Below are positions 8,349-17,826 of a stretch of 64,000 nt of DNA, piece after piece (position 1 is the stretch's first letter; every line of letters starts with the position of its first letter). A model generated the notes under the pieces. The model was not told where the DNA came from. It ran no database searches and worked only from the letters and a program-made list of their open reading frames with translations. The position numbers and the translations under genes are program-made. The DNA comes from Sphingomonas sp. Y57 (GTDB taxonomy: Bacteria > Pseudomonadota > Alphaproteobacteria > Sphingomonadales > Sphingomonadaceae): positions 21,310 through 85,309 of the forward strand of contig NZ_LDES01000085.1 in the NCBI RefSeq assembly GCF_001015195.1, given 5' to 3'.

Positions 8349-9461
8349 ATGTCCAGACGATACACCCTCATTGCGGGCGCCGCGACGATCGCCTTGATTC
8401 TATCAGGCCTGTGGTGGTTCGCCAGTCGGCCGGTCGAGACGGGCAACTCCGCGCCGGCAAGCAACGCCCAACCGACAGATGGGATCCTGGCGGTGGATGC
8501 GCGCCGCGCCGCGCAGATGGGTATCCGCCTTATGCCCGCGACGGCAGCCGCGGATGCGGCGCTCGCCACCATCCCCGCGATGATCGAGCCTCCCGCCAAC
8601 GCCCGGGTGGCGGTGGCCGCGACCTTTCCCGGCACCGTGTTGCGGACTCTCGTGGTCGAGGGCGACAGCGTGCGGCGGGGCCAGCCGCTGGCGATCATCG
8701 CCAGCCGCGACGTGCTGACGATCGGCGCGGACCTCAGCCGCGCGAACGCGCGGCGTGGCGTAGCCGAGGCCAATGCCGCGCGGCTCTCCCTGCTCAGCCG
8801 CGAAGGCATCATCGCAGGCGCGCGCGCTGACGAAGCCAATGCCATCGCAGCCGAGGCTCGCGCCGACGTTTCGGAAAAGTCGCGCATCCTGGCGATGGTG
8901 GGCGGTCATGGCGCCAGCGGCTCCTATACGCTGACGGCTCCTATCGCGGGTCGCGTCACCAGCGCCTCCATCCAGACCGGCAATCCGGTGGACGGCACCA
9001 CCGCGCCCTATGTGATCGACGCGACGGATCGCTATGAAGTGGTCGGCCAATTGCCCGAACGGCTGATCGGGCAAGTGCGCCCCGGCATGAGCGTGCGGCT
9101 ACTTCCCAACCTCACCGGCCGGATCGTCGCGGTGGGAACGGCCATCGATCCCGCGACCCGTTCGGCCGGCCTCAAGGCGGAGATTCCGGCCGGACCCGGT
9201 GTTGTCGCGGGGCGCGCAACCAGCATCGTCATCGTCGGCCCGGCGCCGGCGGGCGCGGTCAGCGTGCCCGATACGGCGGTCACCATGATCGACGGCAAGC
9301 CGGTTGTGTTCGTGACCGCGCGCGGCGGCTTTGCCGTGCGCGCCGTGACCGGCGGCGGCGGCAGTGATGGCCGCACGGTGCTGCTCTCCGGGATCAGGCC
9401 CGGTGAACAGGTGGTGGTTTCCGGTACGAGCGCGCTCAAGGCGCTCGCCACCGCGCAATAG
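8349..9461 (+). CDS. RND efflux periplasmic adaptor (CzcB/CusB-like)
   Basis: This 370-residue membrane fusion protein has an N-terminal signal anchor (about 5-24), then lipoyl-like half motifs (VLRTLVVEGDSVRRGQPL near 98-115 and TAPIAGRVTSASIQTG near 197-212) flanking a short alpha-helical hairpin, and a beta-barrel and membrane-proximal domain ending with the usual GLRPGEQVVVSG-type motif. Adaptors of this kind link an inner-membrane RND pump with an outer-membrane channel. It is the first gene of a four-gene operon and lies only 10 bases from the pump gene. There are few Met and His residues in the N-terminal part, so I see no obvious metal-binding chaperone segment. Confidence 0.9.
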   Translation: MSRRYTLIAGAATIALILSGLWWFASRPVETGNSAPASNAQPTDGILAVDARRAAQMGIRLMPATAAADAALATIPAMIEPPANARVAVAATFPGTVLRTLVVEGDSVRRGQPLAIIASRDVLTIGADLSRANARRGVAEANAARLSLLSREGIIAGARADEANAIAAEARADVSEKSRILAMVGGHGASGSYTLTAPIAGRVTSASIQTGNPVDGTTAPYVIDATDRYEVVGQLPERLIGQVRPGMSVRLLPNLTGRIVAVGTAIDPATRSAGLKAEIPAGPGVVAGRATSIVIVGPAPAGAVSVPDTAVTMIDGKPVVFVTARGGFAVRAVTGGGGSDGRTVLLSGIRPGEQVVVSGTSALKALATAQ

Positions 9462-9470
9462 GCTCTCCCG

Positions 9471-12400
9471 ATGCTGCGTTCGCTTGTCGCCACCGCGCTG
9501 TCCTATCGTCTGCTCGTCCTGATCCTTGCCGCCGCCACGGCCGGGCTCGGGGTCTGGGCTTTTGTCAACTTGCCGGTCGATGCCTATCCCAACATCGCGC
9601 AGACCCAGGTGAAGCTGATCCTCAAAGCCCCCGGCATGACGCCGGAGGAGGTCGAGAGCCGCGTCATCACGCCGATCGAGACGGAGATGCTCGGCATTCC
9701 CAACCAGGCGATCCTGCGCTCGAGCGCCAAATATGCCATCGCCGACATAACCATCGACTTTACCGACGGCACCGACATCTACTGGGCGCGCCAACAGGTC
9801 GCCGAACGGCTGGCGGGCGTGACGGGCGATCTGCCTGCTGCCGTGACCGGCGGTCTCGCGCCGATCTCGACGCCCCTGTCCGACGTCTACATGTTCACGA
9901 TCGAAGGGCCGCTGTCTCTCCAGCAGAAACGCGAACTGCTCGACTGGACGATCCGCCCGGCGCTGCGCACAGTGCCCGGCGTCGCGGACGTGAACGCGCT
10001 GGGCGGCTATGTTCGTACCTTCGAGGTCCGGCCTGATCCGGTGGCGCTGGCGAGCGCGAAGCTCTCGATCTCCGATCTGCGCACCGCGATCGAAAGCGGC
10101 AATCGCAATGACGGCGCGGGGCGCCTGACCGATGGCGAGGAATCGCTGATCGTCCGGGCCGTGGGCGCGATCCGCAGCGTGGAGGATCTGCAAACGCTGG
10201 TCATCGCCAGCCGGGACGGCCGCATCGTCCGCCTGGGCGACGTCGCCACAGTCGGCACCGGCAGCCTCACCCGCTATGGGGCGGTGACGCGCGGCGGCAA
10301 GGCCGAGGCGGTGGAGGGCCTGGTGATCGCGCTGCGCGGCGCGGATGCGCGGGCGGTGGTCGATGGCGTGCGGACGCGGCTTGCCGGGCTTCAGCACAGC
10401 TTGCCCGCAGGCACGCAGATCCATGTCTTCTACGATCGCTCCGATCTGATCGGGCGCGCGGTCGGCACGGTCGAGGAGGCGCTGCTGGAAGCGACCGTGC
10501 TGGTCGTCGTGCTGCTGATCCTGTTCCTCGGCGACTGGCGTGCGGCCACGATCGTCGCGGCGACCCTGCCGATGGCCGCGCTCATCACCTTCCTGTTCAT
10601 GCGCGTCATGGGGCTGTCCGCGAACCTCATGAGCCTCGGCGGGCTCGCCATCGCGATCGGGATGCTGGTCGACGGCGCGGTGGTGGTGGTCGAGAATGTC
10701 GTCGAGCGCCTGAGCCATGCCCAGGGCGAGGACACGCCCCGACTCAACCACGTATTCCGCGCAACCAGCGAGGTGATCGTGCCGGTGTCGGCGGGCATCG
10801 TCATCATCGCGCTCGTGTTCCTGCCCCTGCTTTCGCTGCAGGGGCTGGAGGGCAAGCTGTTCGCGCCCGTCGCGCTCACCATCGTCTTCGCGCTCGCGGG
10901 CTCCCTGCTGCTCGCCCTGACGCTGGTGCCGGTCCTTGCCTCCTTCAGCCTCAGGAGCGGCCATCATGGTGAGCCATGGATCATGCGGCAGATCGGCCCG
11001 CGCTACCAGGCGCTGCTCGACGCGGCGTTCGCGCACAAGAAGCTGGTCTATGGTCTCTCCGCCACCGGGCTGGTGCTGGCGGGCCTCGCTTATGGCGCGG
11101 CCGGGAAGACCTTCATGCCGACGATGGACGAAGGCTCGGTGATCGTGCAGCTTACCAAGCTGCCCTCGATCAGCCTGGACCAATCGGTGGCCGGCGACAT
11201 GGCGGTGCAGCGCGCGCTCCGCACCGTGCCGGAGGTGGAGGACGTGATCGCCCGCGTCGGCTCCGACGAGATCGGTCTCGATCCGATGGGACCGAACGAG
11301 ACCGACAGCTTCGTCCAGTTGAAGCCGCGCTCGCAATGGCGCGGGGACAAGGATTTCGTCGTCGGGGAAATGCGCAAGGCGCTGGACGGCCTGCCCGGTA
11401 TCCAATCGAGTTTCACCCAGCCGATCGAGATGCGCGTCTCGGAGATGCTCACCGGCGCGCGCGGCGATCTAGCGGTCAAGATTTTCGGGCCTGACACCGC
11501 AACGCTCGCCGAGCTCGCGGGTCGGATCCAGGATATCCTGTCCGGCATCCACGGCTCATCGGAGGTCCTGACGGTCGCCAACGACAATGTGGACTATCTC
11601 CAACTCGACATCGACCGCGCGGCGGCGGGGCGGTTCGGGATGCCGGTCGACCAGTTCCAGGACGCGCTGCGCGCACAGGTCGAGGGCGTGCGGTCCGGGG
11701 TCGTGGCCGAAGGTCAGAAACGCATTCCGATCGTCATTCGCGGTGACGACGGCATCCGGAGCGATCCGGCCCGTTTCGCCGACCTGCAATTGCGCACGCC
11801 CGATGGCACGCTGGCGCGTGTCAGCGACATGGCGCGGGTGGAGCGCACGCAGGGACCGGTGAAGCTCGATCACGAGAACGGCTCGCGCTTCGCGCTGGTG
11901 CAGGCCTTCGTCTCCGGCCGCGATCTGGTCGGCTATGTCGATGAGGCGAAGGCGCAGGTCACCGCCAAGGTACGGCTACCGGCAGGCTACAGCATCGTCT
12001 GGGGCGGTCAGTTCGAGAACCAGCAGCGCGCATCGGCCCGGCTGATGATGGTGGTGCCCGTAGCGCTGGTGTTGATCTTCCTCGTCCTGCTGGCGGCGCT
12101 GCGCTCATTGCGCGCCGCGCTGCTGATCCTCTCCAACATCCCCTTCGCGATGGTCGGCGGGCTGATCTCGCTGTGGCTGTCGGGCGAGTATCTCTCGGTC
12201 CCGGCGTCGGTGGGGTTCATCGCCCTGCTCGGCATCGCCGTGCTCAATGGGTTGGTGCTGGTGGCCTATTTCCGCCAGTTGCGCGCCGACGGGGTGGGTA
12301 TGGCCGAGACCGTGCGCCTGGGCGCGCAGCGTCGGCTGCGACCGGTGCTGATGACTGCCGGCATCACGGCCTTCGGCCTCGTCCCCCTGCTGTTCGCCAG

Positions 12401-12542
12401 CGGGCCGGGGTCCGAGATCCAGCGGCCGCTCGCGATCGTGGTGATCGGCGGCCTCATTACCTCCACTTTGCTGACGCTGGTCCTACTGCCGATCCTGTTC
12501 GAGCGCTTCGGGGAAAGCGCCGGGGAGGCCGCTAATGCCTGA
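9471..12542 (+). CDS. heavy-metal efflux RND pump (CzcA/CusA family)
   Basis: This 1023-residue pump has the two-fold RND layout with twelve membrane helices and two large periplasmic loops. The N-terminal L-P-V-D-A-Y-P-N-I and G-M-T-P-E-E-V-E motifs are those of the heavy-metal (HME) class. Helix 4 carries A-I-G-x3-D-G-A-x4-E-N with D401 and E408, the proton-relay residues. The first Asp of the classic Czc DFG motif is absent, so the metal cannot be assigned to Co/Zn/Cd by motif alone. It exports cations from periplasm or cytosol with the adaptor at 8349 and the channel at 12834. It overlaps the next gene by 8 bases. Confidence 0.93.
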   Translation: MLRSLVATALSYRLLVLILAAATAGLGVWAFVNLPVDAYPNIAQTQVKLILKAPGMTPEEVESRVITPIETEMLGIPNQAILRSSAKYAIADITIDFTDGTDIYWARQQVAERLAGVTGDLPAAVTGGLAPISTPLSDVYMFTIEGPLSLQQKRELLDWTIRPALRTVPGVADVNALGGYVRTFEVRPDPVALASAKLSISDLRTAIESGNRNDGAGRLTDGEESLIVRAVGAIRSVEDLQTLVIASRDGRIVRLGDVATVGTGSLTRYGAVTRGGKAEAVEGLVIALRGADARAVVDGVRTRLAGLQHSLPAGTQIHVFYDRSDLIGRAVGTVEEALLEATVLVVVLLILFLGDWRAATIVAATLPMAALITFLFMRVMGLSANLMSLGGLAIAIGMLVDGAVVVVENVVERLSHAQGEDTPRLNHVFRATSEVIVPVSAGIVIIALVFLPLLSLQGLEGKLFAPVALTIVFALAGSLLLALTLVPVLASFSLRSGHHGEPWIMRQIGPRYQALLDAAFAHKKLVYGLSATGLVLAGLAYGAAGKTFMPTMDEGSVIVQLTKLPSISLDQSVAGDMAVQRALRTVPEVEDVIARVGSDEIGLDPMGPNETDSFVQLKPRSQWRGDKDFVVGEMRKALDGLPGIQSSFTQPIEMRVSEMLTGARGDLAVKIFGPDTATLAELAGRIQDILSGIHGSSEVLTVANDNVDYLQLDIDRAAAGRFGMPVDQFQDALRAQVEGVRSGVVAEGQKRIPIVIRGDDGIRSDPARFADLQLRTPDGTLARVSDMARVERTQGPVKLDHENGSRFALVQAFVSGRDLVGYVDEAKAQVTAKVRLPAGYSIVWGGQFENQQRASARLMMVVPVALVLIFLVLLAALRSLRAALLILSNIPFAMVGGLISLWLSGEYLSVPASVGFIALLGIAVLNGLVLVAYFRQLRADGVGMAETVRLGAQRRLRPVLMTAGITAFGLVPLLFASGPGSEIQRPLAIVVIGGLITSTLLTLVLLPILFERFGESAGEAANA

Positions 12543-12834
12543 CCTGCTGTTCACCCTCCATTGCGCCACCCGCGATACCGAGCTTCTCGTGGACGCGATC
12601 CGCGCCGTCTCCCCCACGCCAATCCATGTCCGCGGGGAAGCTGTGCGAGGTCGCGATTTTGGCGATGCGGGAACCGCCGAGCGCGTGTCGGGCGAATTGA
12701 AGCGTTCGACGCTCGAACTGATCGTGAGCGCAGACGCGGTGCCCGACCTGCTCCGCACCGTAAAAGACGCGCGGCGCGATCTGCCGGTCCGGTGGCGCAC
12801 GACGCCCCTGCTCGATCATGGAAGGATCGCCTGA
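12535..12834 (+). CDS. DUF3240 PII-like small protein
   Basis: This 99-residue protein without a signal peptide has the beta-alpha-beta pattern of DUF3240 proteins, which have a PII-like ferredoxin fold and occur next to heavy-metal RND pumps. It overlaps the end of the pump gene and shares a TGATG with the channel gene, so it is translationally coupled to both. Its role is unknown. By analogy with other PII-like proteins next to transporters, it may bind the pump on the cytoplasmic side or sense metal. The assignment rests on length, context and overall pattern, not on a catalytic motif. Confidence 0.7.
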   Translation: MPDLLFTLHCATRDTELLVDAIRAVSPTPIHVRGEAVRGRDFGDAGTAERVSGELKRSTLELIVSADAVPDLLRTVKDARRDLPVRWRTTPLLDHGRIA

Positions 12835-14072
12835 TGCGGATCGTACTCGCCGCTCTCGGCCTTCTGACGGCCGCGCCTGCCCTGGCCCAGCATACCGATC
12901 TGCCGCCTGCCGACAAGGTCAACGAAGCGCTCGACAATCACCCCAGCGTCGCCGCCGCAATTGCGCGCGTCGAAGCCGCACGGGCACGCGGCGATATGCT
13001 GCGCAAAGGCCCCCACGAAGTGACGGTGAGCGGCAGCTACATTCGCCGAACCGTCGATCGCGAAGGCGGGTTCGACGAATTCGATACGACAATCAGCCGC
13101 CCATTCCGCCTGCCGGGCAAGGCCGCGCTCGACCGCGAAGCCGGTGCGCTCGGCATTGAGGTCGCGGAAAACCAGATGGAGGATGTCCGCCATCAAACCG
13201 CGCTGCTGCTGGCCGGCTATTGGCACGACTGGCTCACTGCGGGAAGCCATTATCGCAACGATCTCGACAGCGTCCGCGGGCTGGAGGAGGCAATCGCCGC
13301 CATAAAGCGGCGGGTCACGCTGCGAGACGCCGCCCAACTCGACCTCGACCAGGCGCAGGCGGCGCTGGCTCAGGCGCGCGCGCAGGCCGCATCGTCACTC
13401 TCGCTGCGCGAACAGGCGCGCGTGACCTTCGCAGCGTCCTTTCCGGAAATCCCGCTCCCCTCCGAACCACCAGAACTGGCCGACCCCATGCTGCCCGCCC
13501 AGGGGCTGGAAGCGATGCGCGACCTGGTAATCGAGCGCAGTCACGAGATCCGCGCCGCCGACAAGGAAGCGCAGCGTCTGAACGTGACTTCGCGTCGGGT
13601 GCGAGCGGATCGCATCGCAGACCCGAGCTTCGGCGTCCGCCTGTTCAGCGAGCGCGGCGGCGCGGAAGCCGGCGCGGGCGTGGTGGCTTTAATCCCGCTC
13701 GGCGGTGGCTATCGCAGAGCCGCAGCCGATCAGGCGTCAGCCGAGGCCAATGCCGCGCGCATGGAACTCGCGGCCGTGCAGCGCAGCATCGAGGCGACCG
13801 CCAATGCCGACCTTTCCAACGCGCACACCCGGCTCGATGCCTGGCGCAATGCCGACGCTTCGGCGCGCAGCGCCGGCGACGCCGCCGAAAGGACGGTGCG
13901 CGGTTACCAACTCGGGCAGATCGACCTCTCCGATATGCTCTATGCCCGCCGGCAGGCCAATGACGCGCGCCGAATGGAAATCGAGGCGCGCTCCGAAGCC
14001 GATCGTGCTCTGCTCAAGATCCAGATCGATTCCCACAGCATCTGGGCACCAGATGAAGCGGGGCACGACTAG
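12834..14072 (+). CDS. TolC/CusC-family outer-membrane efflux channel
   Basis: This 412-residue protein has a signal peptide (cleavage after ALA near 19) and two long coiled-coil repeats of the outer-membrane factor fold, with Ala/Arg/Gln-rich heptads near 165-205 and 295-390. It would form the trimeric exit duct of the RND system encoded just upstream. The start overlaps the DUF3240 stop codon (TGATG). No lipoprotein cysteine follows the signal peptide, unlike CusC. Confidence 0.85.
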   Translation: MRIVLAALGLLTAAPALAQHTDLPPADKVNEALDNHPSVAAAIARVEAARARGDMLRKGPHEVTVSGSYIRRTVDREGGFDEFDTTISRPFRLPGKAALDREAGALGIEVAENQMEDVRHQTALLLAGYWHDWLTAGSHYRNDLDSVRGLEEAIAAIKRRVTLRDAAQLDLDQAQAALAQARAQAASSLSLREQARVTFAASFPEIPLPSEPPELADPMLPAQGLEAMRDLVIERSHEIRAADKEAQRLNVTSRRVRADRIADPSFGVRLFSERGGAEAGAGVVALIPLGGGYRRAAADQASAEANAARMELAAVQRSIEATANADLSNAHTRLDAWRNADASARSAGDAAERTVRGYQLGQIDLSDMLYARRQANDARRMEIEARSEADRALLKIQIDSHSIWAPDEAGHD

Positions 14073-14132
14073 CTAACATACGGCAAGCAAACATTCTCGA
14101 CATGAAACGAGCCTGCACTTAGAGGATGCTGC

Positions 14133-14531
14133 GTGACCGAAGCTCGCAAATTCCTTGTCCGGCACCATTGGCTGTGCGCGCTCCTGCTAGGCGCTGCGCT
14201 GCTCGTGAAGGCGTTGGTGCCGGCGGGTTTCATGCCGGTCGTCTCGAATGGCGTGATCCTGGTCCAGCTGTGCTCGGGGCAAGGGCCTCAGAAGATCGCA
14301 ATCAAGTTGCCGAGCAAAGGCGGCGAGCAGGACCATGACGAGCACAAGAAGGCGGAAGCGCCTTGCGCCTTTACCGGCCTGTCCTCGCCATCGCTCGCGG
14401 CCGTCGATGCGCTGCTCCTAGCCGTCGCCCTCGCCTTCATCCTCGCAACGGTTTTTCGGCGTCCAAACCGCATAGTCCTCCGGCGCGGCACCTATCTGCG
14501 CCCGCCGGCGATCGGTCCTCCCACCACCTGA
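14133..14531 (+). CDS. DUF2946 family membrane protein
   Basis: This 132-residue protein has an N-terminal hydrophobic helix followed by the P-A-G-F-M-P motif (about 30-35), a short periplasmic part with one Cys (LCSG), a charged H-D-E-H-K-K segment and a second Cys (CAFTG), and a C-terminal helix. This is the DUF2946 pattern, often found next to copper-related or TonB genes; function unknown. It starts at GTG 14133 behind an AGAGGA site. A hairpin separates it from the TonB receptor gene. The pair of cysteines plus His/Met suggests metal binding. Confidence 0.75.
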   Translation: MTEARKFLVRHHWLCALLLGAALLVKALVPAGFMPVVSNGVILVQLCSGQGPQKIAIKLPSKGGEQDHDEHKKAEAPCAFTGLSSPSLAAVDALLLAVALAFILATVFRRPNRIVLRRGTYLRPPAIGPPTT

Positions 14532-14555
14532 TTCCTTCGACATTCCCCGTTGATG

Positions 14556-14576
14556 GGCGCCCCTCGCCGGGGCGCC
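14556..14576 (+). terminator. GC hairpin between DUF2946 and TonB-receptor genes
   Basis: GGCGCCCC (14556-14563) and GGGGCGCC (14569-14576) form a perfect 8-bp stem with a 5-base loop, ending 22 bases before the receptor start. No T-run follows. It may attenuate read-through, protect the mRNA 5' end or affect translation of the receptor; which of these cannot be told. Confidence 0.35.
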
Positions 14577-14598
14577 GCATGTGAATCAGGATTCCGAC

Positions 14599-16833
14599 AT
14601 GACGATTATGCTTGATTCCGCGCATTGCGCGGCAACCACCATGCCTGCCTTCGCTCGCTCCACCAGCAAGCAACCAACTTTCAAGGTTCGCCTCGCCGGG
14701 AGCTTCGCTTTTCCCGCACTCGTCGCTGTGCTGGCGGGCGCCCCCATCTCGCGAGCCTTCGCCCAGGACGGGACGCCGCTGCCAGAGGTCGACGTTAGCT
14801 CGGCGAGCGAGGCGGGGTCGACGGTTTCGGGTGAGCGGCTTTCCCCCTCGCGCCTGCGCGACCTTCAGGTCGGCTCGAGCGATACCGCAGCGATCCTGCA
14901 AAGCGTACCCGGCGTCAGCGGCTATGGGGCCGGGGGCTTCTCGACCTTGCCGGTGATCCGGGGCCTTGAAGCGCAGCGCTTGACCGTGCTGGTCGACGGC
15001 GTGGCGATTGCCTCGGCCTGTCCGAACGATATGAATCCGCCCCTGTCCTACACCGATCCGCAAACCGTGAGCGCGATCGACGTCATTACCGGCGTTTCGC
15101 CAGTCAGCTATGGCGGCGACAGCATCGGCGGGATCATTCGCGTCGAGAGCGCTCCGCCCCGCTTTGCGAAACAGGGCGAAACGCTGCTGACCGGCGAAGC
15201 ATCGGCCTTCTATCGAAGCAATGGCGACGGGTTCGGCGGCGCGCTGTCCGTGACGGCCGCAAGCGACAGGCTCAGCCTGACCTATAGCGGCTCCTATACC
15301 CAGGCCGGCAATTTCAAGGGCGGCGGCTCGCTGGGGGGCGTGCGGTCCAGCGAATATGCCAAGACCGACCACAGCCTCAATCTCGCAGCGCAAGTCAGCA
15401 ACGGCCTGATCGAGCTGAAAGGCGGCTATCATTTCACGCCCTATGAGGGTTTCCCGAACCAATATATGGACATGACGTCCAACAAATCATGGTTCCTGAA
15501 CGGCCATTATGCCGGCGTCTTCGATTGGGGCAATCTCGATGTGCGGGCGAGCTGGCGCGACACCGACCACGTCATGAACTTCCTCGCCGACAAGGGCGGG
15601 ACCGCGACCGGCGGGATGCCGATGAACACGGAGGTCCACAGCGCGAGCTATACCGTCCAGGCGGATATATTGCTCGGCGGCGGCACGCTGCGCCTGGGCA
15701 GCGAATTCCAGCATCAATGGCTCAACGACTATTGGCCGCCCGTTGTGGGCAATATGATGATGGGGCCGAATGCGTTCATCAACGTCAACGGGGCCAAGCG
15801 CGATCGGCTCGGCACCTTCCTCGAGTGGGAAACGCGCTGGGATAGCGGTTTCTCCCTCATCGCCGGCATCCGTAACGATCAGGTCTGGATGAACACCGGC
15901 AAGGTCGCGCCCTATGGCACCGGCATGATGCAGATGGCCGATGTCATGGCGGCAGCGGCGTTCAACAAGGCCGACCGCAAGCGCCACGACAGCAATTGGA
16001 GCGGCAGCCTGCTGGTCCGCTACGCGCTTTCGGACGGGGCGGATATCGAGATCGGCTATGCCCGCAAGGTTCGCTCGCCCAATATCTACGAGCGCTATAG
16101 CTGGGGCCGGGGCAGCATGGCGAGCCGCATGATCGGGTGGTTCGGCGACGGGAACGGCTATGTCGGCAACCTCGACCTTCGCCCCGAAAAGGCCGATACG
16201 CTGAGCGCCGCCCTGGCCATTTCCGGAGGCGGCAAGGATGGCTGGTCGTTCAAGATCGCGCCCTATTACACCCATGTCGACGAATATATCGACGCCGTTA
16301 AGCTGGCGGACTTCACCGACATGATGGGCAGTCCGACCGGGTTCGTTCAATTGCAGTTCGCCAACCAGAAGGCAGAGATCTACGGCATCGACATATCGGG
16401 CGCCGTGCCGCTATGGTCATCGTCGTCGGCCGGCACCGCGCGTCTGACCGCGCGCGCGAGCTGGCTGCACGGCCAGAATCTGACCGACCACGCACCGCTC
16501 TATCACCAGATGCCGTTCAATGCGGCGCTGAGCCTCGAGCATCGGATCGGCGGCCTCGAAACCCGGATTGACCTCGACATCGTGACGGAAAAGGATCGCG
16601 CCGATCCGACCCGCAACGAACCGCGGACGGGCAGCTACGCGCTGCTCAATGTCCAGCTCGCCTATCGCATCGACAAGGTTCGCCTGACGCTCGGCGCCGA
16701 CAATCTGTTCGACAAGGCCTATTATGCTCCGCTTAGCGGCATGTCGCTCGGCGATCTGAAGGCGACCGGCGTGCGCCGCCCGGTTCCGGGCCGGGGGCGA
16801 TCGGTCAACGCCGGGATCACGATTGCGTTTTGA
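14599..16833 (+). CDS. TonB-dependent copper receptor (OprC/NosA-like)
   Basis: This 744-residue outer-membrane receptor has a signal peptide ending A-F-A|Q near 55, a plug domain (IRGLEAQRLTVLVDGV near 120-135) and a C-terminal beta-barrel finishing in phenylalanine. Right after the plug strand comes A-C-P-N-D-M-N-P-P-L-S-Y: C141 and M145 form the C-x3-M half of the copper site described for Pseudomonas OprC. The barrel is rich in methionine (pairs such as MM, MPM and MQM). This supports copper uptake rather than siderophore uptake. ATG 14599 with an AATCAGGA site is preferred to GTG 14581. A dedicated TonB gene follows six bases downstream. Confidence 0.85.
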   Translation: MTIMLDSAHCAATTMPAFARSTSKQPTFKVRLAGSFAFPALVAVLAGAPISRAFAQDGTPLPEVDVSSASEAGSTVSGERLSPSRLRDLQVGSSDTAAILQSVPGVSGYGAGGFSTLPVIRGLEAQRLTVLVDGVAIASACPNDMNPPLSYTDPQTVSAIDVITGVSPVSYGGDSIGGIIRVESAPPRFAKQGETLLTGEASAFYRSNGDGFGGALSVTAASDRLSLTYSGSYTQAGNFKGGGSLGGVRSSEYAKTDHSLNLAAQVSNGLIELKGGYHFTPYEGFPNQYMDMTSNKSWFLNGHYAGVFDWGNLDVRASWRDTDHVMNFLADKGGTATGGMPMNTEVHSASYTVQADILLGGGTLRLGSEFQHQWLNDYWPPVVGNMMMGPNAFINVNGAKRDRLGTFLEWETRWDSGFSLIAGIRNDQVWMNTGKVAPYGTGMMQMADVMAAAAFNKADRKRHDSNWSGSLLVRYALSDGADIEIGYARKVRSPNIYERYSWGRGSMASRMIGWFGDGNGYVGNLDLRPEKADTLSAALAISGGGKDGWSFKIAPYYTHVDEYIDAVKLADFTDMMGSPTGFVQLQFANQKAEIYGIDISGAVPLWSSSSAGTARLTARASWLHGQNLTDHAPLYHQMPFNAALSLEHRIGGLETRIDLDIVTEKDRADPTRNEPRTGSYALLNVQLAYRIDKVRLTLGADNLFDKAYYAPLSGMSLGDLKATGVRRPVPGRGRSVNAGITIAF

Positions 16834-16839
16834 GCGCCC

Positions 16840-17556
16840 ATGCTCCCGAACTCGCACGACATGAACGAGGAGCCGAGGGCAGGCTATGGCCAGCCCTCGG
16901 CCTGGTCGCAGCGCCTGGGCGCGGGCCTTGCCGCCGCGTCATGCTGCCTGCTGGTGCTAGTGGCGCTCAATGCCAATCTATCGGGACGGCTGCGAATGAC
17001 GCAGCCTGTGCAGGTGAGCCGCTTCCGGTTGTTTACCCCGTCGCCACCGTCACCACCGCCTTCAACGTTGTCGCGATCGCGGACAGACGAGGCCCGCCTA
17101 TCGCCGGAGCGGCGCCCTGCGCACCCGCCTGAGCTGGCTACGACGGGAGAAAGAGGCGGACCAGCTTCGTCGCCTATACCCGCTGCTCCAGCAATCGCCT
17201 CTCCGTTCGCTGTCGCGCCGGTAAGCAGACCGCCCGCGCCGGAACCCGAGGTCGCGCCGCCGCAAGCCCAGGATGATAAGAAACAGTCCGCGCTTGCGGC
17301 CTATCAGCGCCAGCTCTGGGCGCGAATAGCCGCGCGCAAGCCCGCGGGGATCCACCTCGACGGGGTCGCAACGGTCCGCTTCATCGTCGGGGCTGACGGC
17401 GCGCTGATTGCCGTCGAGCTGGCCGGCAGCAGCGGGAATGCCGCGCTCGATCGCCTGGCGCTCCGCACGGTGCGCAATGCTGCTCCTTTTCCAACACCGC
17501 CTATGGGCGTGGAAAGCGAGCAGTTGGTCTTTACGATACCATTCAGCTTTCATTGA
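16840..17556 (+). CDS. TonB-like energy transducer
   Basis: This protein of about 238 residues has one N-terminal membrane helix (about 28-46), a long Pro/Ser/Ala-rich periplasmic spacer (60-145) and a C-terminal TonB domain (150-238) with the VRFIVGADG and ALDRLALRTV strands. It couples the inner-membrane proton-motive force (via ExbB/ExbD, not in this window) to a receptor, presumably the one just upstream. The start is ATG 16840 or ATG 16861; neither has a strong ribosome site. Having its own TonB suggests the receptor system was acquired as a unit. Confidence 0.85.
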   Translation: MLPNSHDMNEEPRAGYGQPSAWSQRLGAGLAAASCCLLVLVALNANLSGRLRMTQPVQVSRFRLFTPSPPSPPPSTLSRSRTDEARLSPERRPAHPPELATTGERGGPASSPIPAAPAIASPFAVAPVSRPPAPEPEVAPPQAQDDKKQSALAAYQRQLWARIAARKPAGIHLDGVATVRFIVGADGALIAVELAGSSGNAALDRLALRTVRNAAPFPTPPMGVESEQLVFTIPFSFH

Positions 17557-17801
17557 GGCCGCATGGCGGACGAGGATGGCTCGATCGTCAATAGGGCGAC
17601 GCGCACACGTTCCAGAAACAAAACACGGTGATCGTCGCGAGCCTTGATGGGAGCCTGCGCCTCATCGACAAGAGCCTGTCCGGCACGTTGCCCATGCGTC
17701 TCGATCAGTGCGAGCGCCGCCGCTATTTCCTCGGAATTGGCAGCGTCACCATCGGATGAACCTTTCCCCGGAAGCCGAAGCGATAGCTTCTTGCGCGCCA
17801 T
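17550..17801 (-). CDS. small hypothetical protein
   Basis: This 83-residue soluble, Ala- and charge-rich protein has no recognised motif. The N-terminus is basic and the middle (EEIAAALALIETHGQRAG) is helical. An AAGGGTG ribosome site stands directly before ATG 17801, which supports a real gene. It converges on the TonB gene and overlaps its last codons by 7 bases. It could share transcription with the methyltransferase gene upstream (on the same strand). Confidence 0.5.
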   Translation of the reverse strand: MARKKLSLRLPGKGSSDGDAANSEEIAAALALIETHGQRAGQALVDEAQAPIKARDDHRVLFLERVRVALLTIEPSSSAMRPQ

Positions 17802-17826
17802 ATTATCACCCTTTTCTTGAATGCTC

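Noticed and set aside
9099..11405. Minus-strand open frame of 768 codons
   Set aside because: Antisense of the RND pump; composition (Arg/His/Asp-rich) is that of the mirror frame of a GC-rich membrane protein gene.
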